Source of the DNA: Lytechinus variegatus
Lineage: Eukaryota; Echinodermata; Echinoidea; Temnopleuroida; Toxopneustidae
Length of the DNA stretch: 64,000 nt
Assembly (NCBI RefSeq): GCF_018143015.1
Contig: NC_054751.1
Span: 26,642,783-26,706,782 of the forward strand
Direction: 5' to 3'
Below are positions 34,077 through 45,545 of this stretch, piece by piece; within the stretch, counting starts at the first letter, position 1, and each line of letters starts with the position of its first letter. The notes under the pieces are model-generated. The model did not search any database. It was not told where the DNA came from and was given only the letters and a program-made list of their open reading frames with translations. Position numbers and translations under genes: made by a program.

Positions 34077-37000
34077 CTGCAAGACGAAGTTAGCCCCAGT
34101 TTCCACGTGTACATCACGTATAAATGTAGACATACCAAATATCAGCTCTTTTGTGAAGAAAAAATATTTCTGAAGAATGAAGAATGTGGAAAAAAGAGCG
34201 AAATATCTCCATGAGATTATAAACAGAATTATATTTCAATAGAAAATGTTTCTATTTTCAGAGGCATTTAGAAAATGCTGTTTGTTAGACAAGGTCGCGA
34301 GCCAAGAGGAATACGGGATGCGATGCTAGTTATCTCTCCCCCTCTCTTTCTCCTGATTTCTAGTATTAGTGCCTGACGGCAAGTCATTGCCTCTGTCTTG
34401 ACCACTTTTTTGTATGAACACACACTCTCACGTCTCTCGCACACATTGACACGTATTGGTCCTTTTCTGTATAAACACACACGCTCATTAAACCTACCCC
34501 ACACCCTCCTTCAAACACACTGCTTCGTATTTACCTCTTTATACATACACATAAACTCACCCGACCCACACCGCTCTGACGCAAATCATCTATGTATTGT
34601 CCTCAGTCTGTATGAATACACACTCACAACTCTCTCCTCTCCCACACCCACCCTCTCACACATTATCTTTTATTGTTTCCCCACTGTATGAACAGACATG
34701 CATACCCATCCAACACCCTCCTTGTCACAGATTACCTATACATGCTTTCCTTTTTCTTTCTATACGAACACATACACTCACATTCCCTCACCCACCATAC
34801 ACCCACCCTCTCACACATTGTCTCGTAATGGCTGCTTTGTGTATACGAATACACGTGCTCACGCACCCCACACCATCCAGGGCACAACGTCACCCCTCTG
34901 TTGTCCTCTTCCTCTATGAACATATATACTCACCCACCCCCACACACACCCTCACGCACATTACCTCATTTTTGCCCCTATTAGTTTGAACACGTACACT
35001 CCCACATTCTCGGCATCCGCACCCTCCCTCACACACACTACCTATGCCTTACAAAAAGAAGTAAATTCCTTCCAAATTTGCTGACAAGAAATATTTTACT
35101 AATGTAAGAGCACTCCACATAAAAGGGGGGGGGGGGAATAATTCCAGAATCTCCCTAAAGAGTGTCTTTCCCAGTCGATACAATAGTGAATCATTCACAT
35201 GTAGCTTCTGCCCTGGGTCTCTTTTTTTTGTGTGAACCCACACGAACACACTTGCACCCACTTTCATCAACCCCGCACAACCTCCCTCACAACACATATG
35301 CACACACTTGCTAAATCCCCCACTTTCATCGTGAAACCGTTTTTCCCCTTCCCCCTTTTTCACATTCGAGACTTGGAAGCCCTTTCCTTTCCTTCTTTTC
35401 CTTCCGCTCATTCTTCCTTTATCTCTTTCCCCCGACTCCTCACCGTCTTTACAAATAGATATAGAATTCATCCATGAAATTGTATTATGACCATTTGATT
35501 CCTCGTATCGCCCTTGGAAATGAAGTTTGCGAATCCTTTTCCCCGGTCATAACCCTCGCAATAAAGAATTGAATGGCCTGTATCAATGAAATACCGCTAC
35601 GTGGTGTCCTTATTTATCATCTTCCCTATATAACCAAAGCTCACCTCAAATATTGACAATCACTTACAACTTGGTTGAACCCTGGAAGAGTGCATATTAA
35701 GCAATGTGTCATCACTATCCACATACACACAAACACACACGCTTGCACCATCACCCACAAGAAGATGGTATAGTCAATAATATAGTCCTCGGCGATATTA
35801 ATATCGTCAGGAACGCGATCGGCACGCCGCTCTGTTCATCATGTTTTTCCTAATGTATAGAGGCATTTCATGTTGTATCAATTTGGTATTGATATAAATT
35901 TTTGAAGAAAAAAAACACATAGGCGTAATACTTTACTGAAAGTAGTGAGCACAATATATATCGATTTGTAACAACCGAATGAGAGCCATTCTCAAAATGA
36001 TGTGTACCGAAAAGATAAAAATTCAATCTCATATCATCAATTAGTCAAGAAAATTGTCTGTTTGGAATAAACATTGGTTCCATTTATGAACAGTTTGATT
36101 TTTTTTTATAGATGAAGTATATAGCAATAGATACAGTAGTATTTGCTCACTGAACATTCCTTACATTTCAAATTTGCATCCTCACAACATATTTTATGAC
36201 TCATAAATCCTATTTTGTTTTCATTTTTAAGAAATTATTAATTTGCCAGTATTAATCCGTTACAACTTACATGACATTATGGATACTGGTTTCTGTTTAT
36301 TTTTCATGTATTTTGTTAATAAAAGACAAATTAACAACACATTTCTAATCAATTAATTATTTTTTAATACAAGTAAAAAAATCTACGACTCGTTGAAATA
36401 TCCAGTGAGCAAACACAAATGCATGACCAATTAATTATCAATTGTCAAATAAGACCATTCCTTTTCTTATTGATGAAATATTAATCTAATTTCGCCGCTC
36501 TTGACTTTTGCATTCGCAAAGGACATGACTTATATTTGTCATTCAAATTCAAACTGGAGACTTAGTTAATAGAATGCCTTGTAAAGCGAAACATTTGTGC
36601 ATAATTATAAGCCAGGCAAGTTATATGAAAGGAGATCCTATCAATATTTGCAATGAACTATTTTCGGCCAAATTTGCCACCAATCGAGGTAGCGTGAAAG
36701 GCCTTCACCCTAGGTAATTAATAGCAGTCATTGGCGTTTAAGCGCGGCGTAACTGAATGCCCAATAACACAAACCATGGTTGGAGGTGGAAGAACTCCAC
36801 ATGTTGCTGACATGACTACAGTATATCTGTCGACGATAATTTGTCATATTGCAGTTATTATGAGGATAGATGGATGGGAGGAGAAGGAGAATGTTTAAAG
36901 GTTGATCATCATCATATGATTGACATGCTTAAACTTCACATGCCCCAAATACATAGCGGGACCTTGACCTGACGACCTTTGGGATCGGAATCGTTCCTTA

Positions 37001-38687
37001 AAGATCCATCGTTCGTCGCATTGTATAATCATGACTGACATTATTGGAGATGGCAAAACAAATAAAGATGGGCCCGATGTGAGCGACTAGAAACTATCTA
37101 TGGCTATGCATATTTCAAAGATATGTGAAATATATGTAGGCAAATAACTTAATCTATGTCAATTCCTGGTTTTTCACCTTACTCAAGTTCATTATATACT
37201 CCTCAACTACTTTTCCTTCTCGTCCTGCTATTGTAATATTATCTCCACTGTTTAGTGTTTACACTAATACTACGACAACGACGGCGACCAATTACTGTTA
37301 TTTTACTTTTATTAATTTGACTACTTCTACTAGTACTACTTTGATTCTCATGATTTCACCACCTGTACCACTACAACTATTAAACGTCATGGTGACTTTT
37401 TTAAGCAGGCGAAAATAACAAAATTCTTAAGTATTTTCAGAAGAGGTGCATGAGCAAAGTATCATTTGACTGATGATTATGCTCAGCTGGGGTATTCAAG
37501 GATACACATACCTGTCTGCCAAAATAAAAACTCATGATAAAAAACGGAATCAACAGTGACACACTCATTACAGTTATGACTGCAACAGCGTTCAAATCGA
37601 GAGAGACTTTAGGCCTATTGAGCAATAAAAAAATGACAGAATTTTCTCCTCCAAGTACGAAAAAGCACAGAACGAGTGACCAAATCTTCGTGCAGGCGTA
37701 ATTGAATACAAGCATGGGTAGTGCCTCGCAATGTTTAGCCAAGCGAATTAATGAAGCCGAAAATGTGATTAAACCATAATTACGTATTGAATTGCACTTT
37801 CGATCGGCGTGCTATACCTATCAATATACTCGTTATCTATTAAATAATTGAATTTGAAGCTCCCCGATACCAAATACATCTCATCAGTATATGCAAAGAG
37901 TGAGGAAATAATTAAATCGTTCGTTACTTACATGTAGATTTGAAGTGTTCATGGTTATGATGAAAATATAAATATTAGTAAATAAAATATCCCAATGTTC
38001 AGCGGAAAACAATATTGTCAGCTCCACAGTTATTTCAACGGATCCTTCATGTGACAAAAAAATATTAGAATAGTCTTCTTTGATGAGGTGCGATGGATGT
38101 AAAATGCAAGTCACATAGTCCCTGATGTGTAGATAAGTACATCAAACAAGTGTAATTGGCGCTTTTATTTCTTGAGTCTTGATATATACCAGGTCCGGCG
38201 GCGTAACATGTTTCTGATTCGCCTGAGATCAGAGTCCTTTTTTATAAAGTTGTACGACGGACGTGCGAACGGCATCGCGAGAGACACGCTTATACAGATA
38301 GTGTGTGTGTGTGTATTGCTTATGATGACGTACTAACGTCGACTTGCTTCTGTGATGACAGACTTAATGCCATTGGCCTACGCCAAACCCCGCCCACATT
38401 TCATTCACCTCAGCCAGCTGATGATTTATCCCCTCATTTTTTTTCGCTCTCTCACCCCCTCTCTCTTACACTGCTCCCCCGCCCCCTCTCTCCACCACCC
38501 TCAATTTCCCCCTCTCACTAACTGCATGTAAGTCTCACCCCTTCTCAGGCTTTACCCAACATTTTGAAGATGATAGTTCTGACTCACGAACCCTCCAAAA
38601 ACACATAAACACCACATGATGATAGTCACACAGTACCCTTCCCCAGGAGAGTAGGAACTATAGTTTGGAGATTTCAGTCACCTTACC
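33870..38687 (-). CDS. Multi-pass membrane protein, unassigned (partial gene model)
   Basis: Exons on the - strand: one ending at 38687 (donor GTAAGG; open frame ending ...IPTSWHVYR), 38121-37932 (perfect donor GTAAGTAA), 37724-37512 (donor GTATGT) and terminal 34076-33870 with TGA; AATAAA on the - strand at 33758-33753. Phases fit throughout. The product reads ...DYVTCILHPSHLIKEDYSNI..., VELTILFSAEHWDILFTNIY and IFIITM (membrane segment), MLVFNYACTKIWSLVLCFFV (membrane), LNAVAVITVMSVSLLIPFFI and MSFYFGRQ (membrane), then EYPINIWAQSFSQWRV and a Cys/Trp-bearing tail. I cannot name the family. The spacing of membrane segments vaguely recalls TMEM26/TMEM121-like proteins. The 5' end is open. The terminal exon could alternatively splice at a weak donor (33926) into the prohormone gene, whose first known exon is also phase 0. 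Confidence 0.5.
34411..35045. repeat. ~72-bp minisatellite, CA/CCC-rich, about nine units
   Basis: Units begin with CTRTATGAACACACACTC-like sequence near 34413, 34470, 34541, 34611, 34686, 34762, 34843, 34914 and 34984. Each continues with CCCACACCCTCTCACACAT-like sequence and a T-rich end. The long His/Thr/Pro frames here are this repeat translated. Further CA-rich sequence without clear period runs to about 35450. Confidence 0.75.
35460..37511. other. Intron of membrane-protein candidate; no repeat recognised
   Basis: Unique AT-rich sequence. The part from 36320 to 36800 has several TAATTA/ATTAATTA homeodomain-type sites and a GC-richer core (GGTAGCGTGAAAGGCCTTCA), which might mark a regulatory element. 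No exon seen. Confidence 0.35.
37512..37724 (-). CDS. Membrane-protein exon with two predicted helices
   Basis: 213 bp, phase 0 both sides, ending CAG before GTATGTGT. Two hydrophobic runs (KIWSLVLCFFVLG and AVAVITVMSVSLLIPFFIM) are separated by about 20 residues. Confidence 0.6.
37932..38121 (-). CDS. Membrane-protein exon
   Basis: Acceptor TATCTACACATCAG; donor GTAAGTAACG. Phase 2 in, 0 out; 63 full codons. Contains the segment ILFTNIYIFIITM, long enough for most of a membrane helix. Confidence 0.55.
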
Positions 38688-39113
38688 TGTATACGTGCCA
38701 ACTCGTAGGAATCCCCCTTCCGTTCCCCCAAGAACAGTAGCATGGCTCAAGTTTATCTTTGGATTTGTACGTCACCCAAGAAACGAGACGAGACGAGGCA
38801 GGTCCGTATAACCTTCGGGGTAATCTCCATCGTCCGAACTAGGGCTAGACTAGACGTCCAAGTTCAAAGAACTGCCATATTAAACCTGTCTTACAAAAAG
38901 CAAATAAACTTGTATACGAAGGCCTACATGTTCTTCTTTAACATCTCTCTCGGGGGTGCCCCCTCCTCTTTCTTTACCCCTTTCACCTTGTCTATTTTGG
39001 GTTTACCTCTACCCATATTTACTTATCGTCTAATCATGTTATTCCCATAATAATACTGAAAGAAGTTCTCCTTTTTTTCGTTTTGCTAAAATGTTACTCT
39101 ATTTAGCAGTCCT

Positions 39114-39882
39114 TTAAAGGGGATTCCGGGCTAGAAATTCTCAGACCGACAAAATAGAGTAAAATTCACCAAAATTTCATCAGAGAGTTTAACAATGTTT
39201 AGAATAATTTGTGTAAACAGTTAAATGCTCGTCGGCCTGGATATTCATTAGGTGGGCTGGTGATGCCACTTCCCCACTTTTCTTTTCTTATGTTATTACA
39301 TGAAATTACAATCATTTCATATTTTAATACCTGTGTGTATGATATGTCTCTCTTATAATTAAATAAGATGCTGCCATGAAAATCGAATGCATTAAATCAG
39401 TTCTCAATCAATTTATTATCGTTCCTTTTGGACAAAATTTGAATAAATATAATTTTACACACAGTCTAAAACAAACCAGTCAAATTGACTAGACCAGTAG
39501 TCTGCTGGGTGCAAATGATATTTCTAGTCACATTTCTGACATATTTTCGAGTCAGAAATAACTCTGTTCTAGTAAAATACGACTAGAAAATAGTTAAGTA
39601 TGACTAGAATAACAGTTGCACCCAGCTGACCCTATTAACTAGTCATATTTGACGAATTTGTTTTTAGAGTGCAGACAAATGCAATGTATGAAATCATCAG
39701 TTTGCTCATTGAATATTCATGAAAACATGCATAGACCTGTGTCACCAAATAATGCAAATCTTTAATATATCATAGCTTTGTTATTCCGTGTCCAATTTTG
39801 ATCAAATTTGCTGTCTTTTGTTTGTCTGATTTTTATTTATCTGTTCAAATAACGTTGCTCTCAGCCTGGAGTACCCCTTTAT
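39114..39882. mobile_element. TTAA-type long-TIR element (family 2 relative) with nested insertion
   Basis: TTAA at 39114; the right TTAA is changed to TTAT near 39879. Left AAGGGGATTCCGGGCT is mirrored by AGCCTGGAGTACCCCTT. Shares GATATTCATTAGGTGGGCTG with 8355-8943. A second element interrupts it at 39458-39672. Confidence 0.75.
39458..39672. mobile_element. Foldback MITE nested in the 39114-39882 element
   Basis: AGTCTAAAACAAACCAGTCA with AATTGACTAG is mirrored at the right by CTAGTCATATTTGACGAATT and TGTTTTTAGAGT, arms of about 33 bp. A second mirrored pair (GGGTGCAA/TTGCACCC) lies inside. It breaks the homology of the host element, so it arrived later. Confidence 0.65.
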
Positions 39883-39951
39883 ATTTCATCTTCCATATTT
39901 TATAAAGTTAATTCTACCTATCATTTCTCTTTATTATTTATCTCACCCCTC

Positions 39952-39976
39952 CTCTCTCTCTCTCTCTCTCTCTCCC
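39952..39976. repeat. (CT)n microsatellite
   Basis: Pure CT run within a pyrimidine-rich stretch. Confidence 0.85.
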
Positions 39977-40517
39977 TCACTTTCCTTTTCATGACCACAC
40001 CTACCTCGACATTGTATTCATTTCTTTTAGCGTGCTAGCCTTTGTGCGTTAATATTTCCACCTTTAATGAAATGCATCATTCACTGTTCTTCCGGGAGCA
40101 CTGAATACCTGCTTCAACATGCACATCCACAACCAAAAGGGCAATAAAGGGACTAGTATACATGTAGCTCCAGAAATGATCTTCATCTCTTTTTTTTATT
40201 TCTTTTTTTTTTGCAATATGCGCCAAATTCATATATGTATTTGCCAAAGCTATTCAATGACTTTAAATCATAATTTCAACATCAGTTAATGCCACCCTAG
40301 TTCTTATCTAAATATTGAAAAATATCTTTATTGGTTTGCAATAGTGATTTCTTTTGCACGCTATTAATGACACTTGCAAAATATGTAAACAATTGCCAAC
40401 GTTTTTTATAAAGAAGTATGGTTATCAAGTATAACATGAAATTATTTTCAAGTTTTTTTGTAGTGAAACATCTCCGAAAATGCCTCCTGATATCATTTTT
40501 ATTACGTTCGACTAAAA

Positions 40518-40746
<229 letters not shown>

Positions 40747-41262
40747 CGTCTTCCTCCCTTGTATGTTATTTAAGTAACGTTGATTTTGAATTTAAATCAT
40801 CATTGGAAAGATGTAAAGTTAATATGACGATTTCTTTGGTAAATATCGAAAACCCTGAAAAGGATATAACATATCATATAACCCGCTTTAAAATCAGAGA
40901 ACGCGAAACCACGTTGTACACATGTAGATATTACTATCTGCTGTCTCAATAAATAGCATTCGGCTAGAAATATTCCAAGAATAAAGGCCAAAATTATACT
41001 CATTTCCAATTCGTACAATATTGATTGGTCTTCATTCAAATAGTTTTTTGTAGTTCATGATATATAGCCATCCAGTATTATTATCTGCCCCCCCCCCCCA
41101 ACAAAAGTGATCGGAAAAATAATAATGCCACTGGCCAGAGTCAATTAATACGGTCCCTCATCACAATCATAGTCATCCATTTTGATCATACAAATGCGAC
41201 TTACATGTAGCAATGGTGATATTCAGTGACATTGCAAATTGTACACATTATACAGACAGCGC

Positions 41263-41740
41263 GAAGTGATAAAGAAATGAGTTTATAAACACTCTAGAAA
41301 ATGTGACATTGATCATCATCATTCTCCTTCGGCAGATTTCTGCGTTTTATGAACTATGCTCAGATATTGCATAGGCAAACCAGACAGGCTATATGAAATG
41401 AAATATGAAATAAAGGTTTTCAGTGCATCAATAAAGTCTTATATAGATAATGCAATGTACTATTGCTTAATAGTATAGACTATGCCCAGCGTTAAAATGT
41501 AGTACCAATACGTTAATTGTAGCCCGTAATCATTTTGAAGTTGTACTTTTGTATACTACTGGTCTCTATCCAGGGATCATAATAAATGATCATAATTTTA
41601 TTCATATCTTTGTTTTCCTTATCTGTCATCCCATGCTGTTCAGACATGAAACTTTTTCCCCTTTTACAAAAAATATTTCAATTTCATGATCAATATCACA
41701 TTTTCTATAGAGTGTTTATAAACTCATTTTCAATCACTTC
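41263..41740. mobile_element. 478-bp element with ~53-bp inverted repeats
   Basis: 41263-41315 (GAAGTGAT, GAGTTTATAAACACTCTA, GAAAATGTGA, ATTGATCA blocks) is repeated inverted at 41687-41740 with few mismatches. The interior lacks coding sequence. No clear target duplication. Probably a MITE. Confidence 0.6.
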
Positions 41741-41777
41741 ATGAGACATGTGAAAATTAACAAAACGTCTATGCGTG

Positions 41778-42012
41778 CACAGCGAAAACTGTGGTGTTAA
41801 CCGGTGTACATAGAGGACCACACCAGTTATTTTACACCGCGTGTTAAATTGGTGGTGTTAGTTTAACACCTCTAGGTGTTATTACAACACCTTTTGTTGT
41901 TACATTTACACTCTTTAGTGTTATGTTTATAGGGTGTAATTTTAACACCTTATGGTGTGGTCCTCTATTGACACCAATTGGTGTCAGTTTTAACACCGCA
42001 GTTTTTACAGTG
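41778..42012. mobile_element. MITE with ACACTGTAAAAACTG-type ends and repeated GGTGTTA
   Basis: Left CACAGCGAAAACTGTGGTGT and right ACACCGCAGTTTTTACAGTG are inverted. AGAGGACCACACC and GGTGTGGTCCTCT mirror inside. GGTGTTA/TAACACC occurs many times through the element. Confidence 0.7.
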
Positions 42013-42712
42013 TGTGTACAGCTATATTGAAATATCGGTTTACCAAGTATTAATTAGACACATCAAACTGTTCACTATAAAGCACATTTATTATTAAAAA
42101 GCGCACTATTTAGAAAACATCCTCTTGCAAAATATGATGAGATGTGGTTTGTAGATAAGAAATACACAAGTGGAAATAAATAATTTATTTATAGCTTAAT
42201 ACAACATTGAACCTGCCGGAGTATTTAATCTACTCACAGGATAAACAGGAATTGAGGAAGGAACAATAAGCGTCAAATCACGGAAGTCAAAATTTACCAC
42301 ACTGAAGTCCTGAAATATTAGATATTTTAGTGTTATTTCGTTTGCCACCGACAGGTTGGTAATAACACAATAAGAGAATTTTTTCCTCCCTAAATTAGTA
42401 CCGAAAAAACAATTACATCAACTGTTCATTCTTCCTTTTACACTTCTATGTTACCAGTTCTTAACTTAATACCAGGATTATTGTGTTATTTTTTTTTTCT
42501 TTGCCTAATTTACCGTTTGTCGATTTCTATTCGAAATCTATTTCGAAAAATTGTTAAACGTTATATATGAGCCATATTTTGACGGGGATCCGTTTTTGTT
42601 CACTGTATAGTTGAACATATATAGCCGAACGCAGCAGGGGGGTTATTTTGTAGTAAAAATTGCAATAAAACAAAAATCACAAGAAATGTCCATGAAATCA
42701 GTCAATATCAGT

Positions 42713-43310
42713 AAAAGGGGAACTCCACGCTGAAAATTATATGATTTCAATAGATACAGAAATATCAGACAAGCAAAACACTGAAAATTTGAACGAAATT
42801 GGACAAGGAATAACAAAGTTATGACATTTCAGAGATTTGCAATATTTCGGTAAAACAGTTAAGCTGTAAATGTTCAAGCTATGAATGTTCAGTGAGCAAA
42901 GTGATGATGTCATATCCCCACTTGTTATCTTGTATTTTTTTATATAAAATTATTTTCATTCAAAATTTCTATCCGAATTAAGAACTAAGAAAGTCGGATT
43001 GACAACTGATGTAATACATTAGATATTCATTTCTGCATCTTATTTCATCATAAGGGAGGCATATCATTCACACTTATATAAAAAAAATAATAAATCTGAT
43101 TTCATGTAATAACATAAGATAAAGAAAGGTGGGGATGTTATATCATCAGCAGACCTAATGAATATTCATGACGACATGCATATGACTGTTTTTACAAAAT
43201 ATTGCTAAACTTAAGAATTCAATAACTTCGTTACCTGTTATCAGATTTTGATGAAATTTAGCATTTTGCTCGATGAATTTTACTCTATAGAACCCGAAGT
43301 CTGGTGATCT
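42713..43310. mobile_element. TTAA-type long-TIR element (family 2), decayed ends
   Basis: AAAAGGGGAACTCCACGCTG at the left; CATTTTGCTCGATGAATTTT and ACTCTATAGA at the right. The middle is closely like 8355-8943 (TGATTTCATGTAATAACATA; CTAATGAATATTCATGACGA). Terminal TTAAs are eroded. Confidence 0.7.
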
Positions 43311-45407
43311 AGGTGGTCAATAAAAACACAAACTTCTTTTTTTATCAAGGGTTGTTTAAAGAGAAGGGGAAAGACAGAAAGGCAGAGAGAGAGAATGTAT
43401 GTCTGTGGGGGTGGATGTGTGTTTGTGTGTGTGTGTGTGTGAGACGATTCAACGTTCTTGTCGTTAAGAAACCAGGAGACCTACAACTTTGAACGTTCGG
43501 GAGAGCCTTTCATCAACATTCTTGTTCGACAAGTTGTCAAATCTGACAACTTTCCTTGATTTTGATTGGCTAACAAGCATGGTTCCTGTAGCCAGTAACT
43601 GTCTAGTAAAACATGCTGCAAGTAATTTCATAAAACGCTCACCATCAAAGGGCAATAATGTGCATGCATCTTTTAAATCAGATCGGTGGGTTACTAGGTT
43701 AATGCTCCAGCTTCATCTCTGTTCTATTAAAAAAGAATTTTAAGTCGTTGACTTCTGGATGAACAAATTGCCACTCGTCAACCTAACCATAATCATGGGG
43801 GAAAAAAACAGTTCCCCTAACTAACCCACCCTCGTTCGTATCTCAGCAAATTTCCTGACACCTCCGGTTACATTCTACACGTATCCAAGTTTGGTTGCAC
43901 AACCACACTCCTAGGGGGCATCGTTACCCCCCTCTTCAAGCCTACGTGTTTCTTCACATCGCCTAAATGATGACGCTCTCATCCTTCTTGTGGTCAGACA
44001 GACTCTCAACGTTGATGTCGGCCTTAGCAACCAAAAACAATCTAGTCAAAAGAGAAAGCCGTCATTTTGACCCAGATTTTCTTCTTGTCGTATCCTCAAT
44101 AACCTCTCGTTTCCAGAGATCGCAATCATTTACTCTCGATATTACTCTAATCCACATCGATGTCTATCGAATTTAAAAGAAACAACAACAAACATAGGGT
44201 CTATGCATGTTTAGCACAACAAACCCTCAAATACAACAATTATAAATATTTTAAGAAAGCTATGAACTTGAACAGTATTCACATGAGACACGCTCATAAA
44301 CTACTTTTTGATGAGAAATATTCAATTTCATATTTGTATTCCCTGTAGAACTTGATAACTATCTTCAAATGCGCCGCTAAGTAGGAAATTAGATCTTGAC
44401 GCTTAGCGATTTCAAACAGTAAAGGAGTGACTAAGATTTTCTGGACAAGTAATGATAGTATAATCAGGAAATAAATCAATAATTTATTTTTATCATCAAT
44501 GTCGATAACAGCATAAATATAGTGTGTTTGATTAAAAAATGTTTTAAATTCCTAAAGATAGCAATTCATCAAAAGTTTGTTTTCCACTTGATATTTTGAG
44601 AGATTAAAGCGAAGCATCGATAATTTTGAAAGTAAGATAATGATGACGACGATGATTTTAACAATGATAGACCAAAAGCTATGATGATACAATTGATACT
44701 TAGGATAGGGAATGATGAAAATAATATTGATTAAATTAAAAATGATGATAATGATAGTAATGGTTAATAATAATTATAATGATTAATAACTAGATGATCT
44801 AGATCAGTGCACACACACACCCTCACACACACACACGCATCGACATTTTGTTTAAAGTTGCCCAACTGCATTTTTTTTCTAATAAAATATCTGATCTGAA
44901 TTCCCCTGTGCTGTTACCTTTTTATTTTCCTTGTAACACATTTTCTGCCCCTCATGCCAAAACCTGTCAGGTATTCCCACTGATGCCGCATATGAATTAA
45001 GAGAAGATGTTAAAACGGTATAGTAAAAGTAAAGGAATATGTGATTTAGTTCAAAGTAAAATTGTAAAGGAAAGTGTCTGGATGTTCTATGAATGTCACA
45101 CTATTACCATGATTACAGAGGAAACGTAGAAGGTGAAAGTAAAAGGTCTGTTTACATTGTACATTCACACATGCTGCAACATGATAAAAATGGTTTGAGA
45201 CCATTTTCAAATGTCAAGAGTGAGTTGTATTCATAGGAACAAATCGAATGAAAGGGGATGAAAGGGACAACCGATCTAGCAAAGAGAATGCAAATTAAGC
45301 AGTACAGTTAAATACGTAATCAGGGTCAATATCAAACGCTCTATTCCCGTTGGGAATTGCTGAAAACCACGCAATTAGCTCCGTCCTCCTGTCTTGTTAG
45401 ATGTTAC
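43310..45407. other. No gene supported
   Basis: Holds a GT microsatellite (about 43410-43441), a CA microsatellite (about 44811-44838) and TGATGA/AATGAT-rich sequence. The 84-residue frame near 43.5 kb covers a TTGATTTTGATTGGCTAAC stretch that I recall from dispersed marine invertebrate repeats, so I do not call it a gene. Confidence 0.35.
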
Positions 45408-45545
45408 CGTTTAATCTTTCATCTTTAGGGGAACCTTGAGACATAGTAAATTCTATATTTGGGAGTCGAGCGACGCGAGAAACACGGTGGTCAATGCGTG
45501 GGACTACTGTACGGACACCGGTAGCCGCTGTTCGCAACATGCCAG
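45408..45545 (-). CDS. Isolated coding exon, unassigned
   Basis: 138 bp between CTCTGGTTTTTGCCAG and the donor GTAACATC, phase 1 on both sides, or a first exon if an internal ATG is used. It encodes GMLRTAATGVRTVVPRIDHR, then VSRVARLPNIEFTMSQGSPK and DERLNG. GC-richer than its surroundings and basic. Phase 1 out would fit the exon ending at 38687 if that begins at ATAAACTTGAGCC, so it could be the cytosolic N terminus of the membrane protein; equally it may be another gene. Confidence 0.45.

Noticed and set aside
34398-34989. Long overlapping His/Thr/Pro frames
   Set aside because: They are produced by the 72-bp minisatellite.
35049-35471. 140-codon - strand Gly/Lys-rich frame
   Set aside because: Runs through CA/CT-rich low-complexity sequence and a G run; composition follows the repeat, and no splice sites fit.
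40800-41039. - strand frame with a membrane-like segment ([18 protein letters not shown])
   Set aside because: Could be an exon of the membrane-protein gene, but the acceptor lacks a pyrimidine tract and no good donor follows; left out of the gene model.
43489-43743. 84-codon + frame and its - strand partner
   Set aside because: Overlaps sequence resembling a dispersed marine invertebrate repeat; both strands are open, as in palindromic elements.
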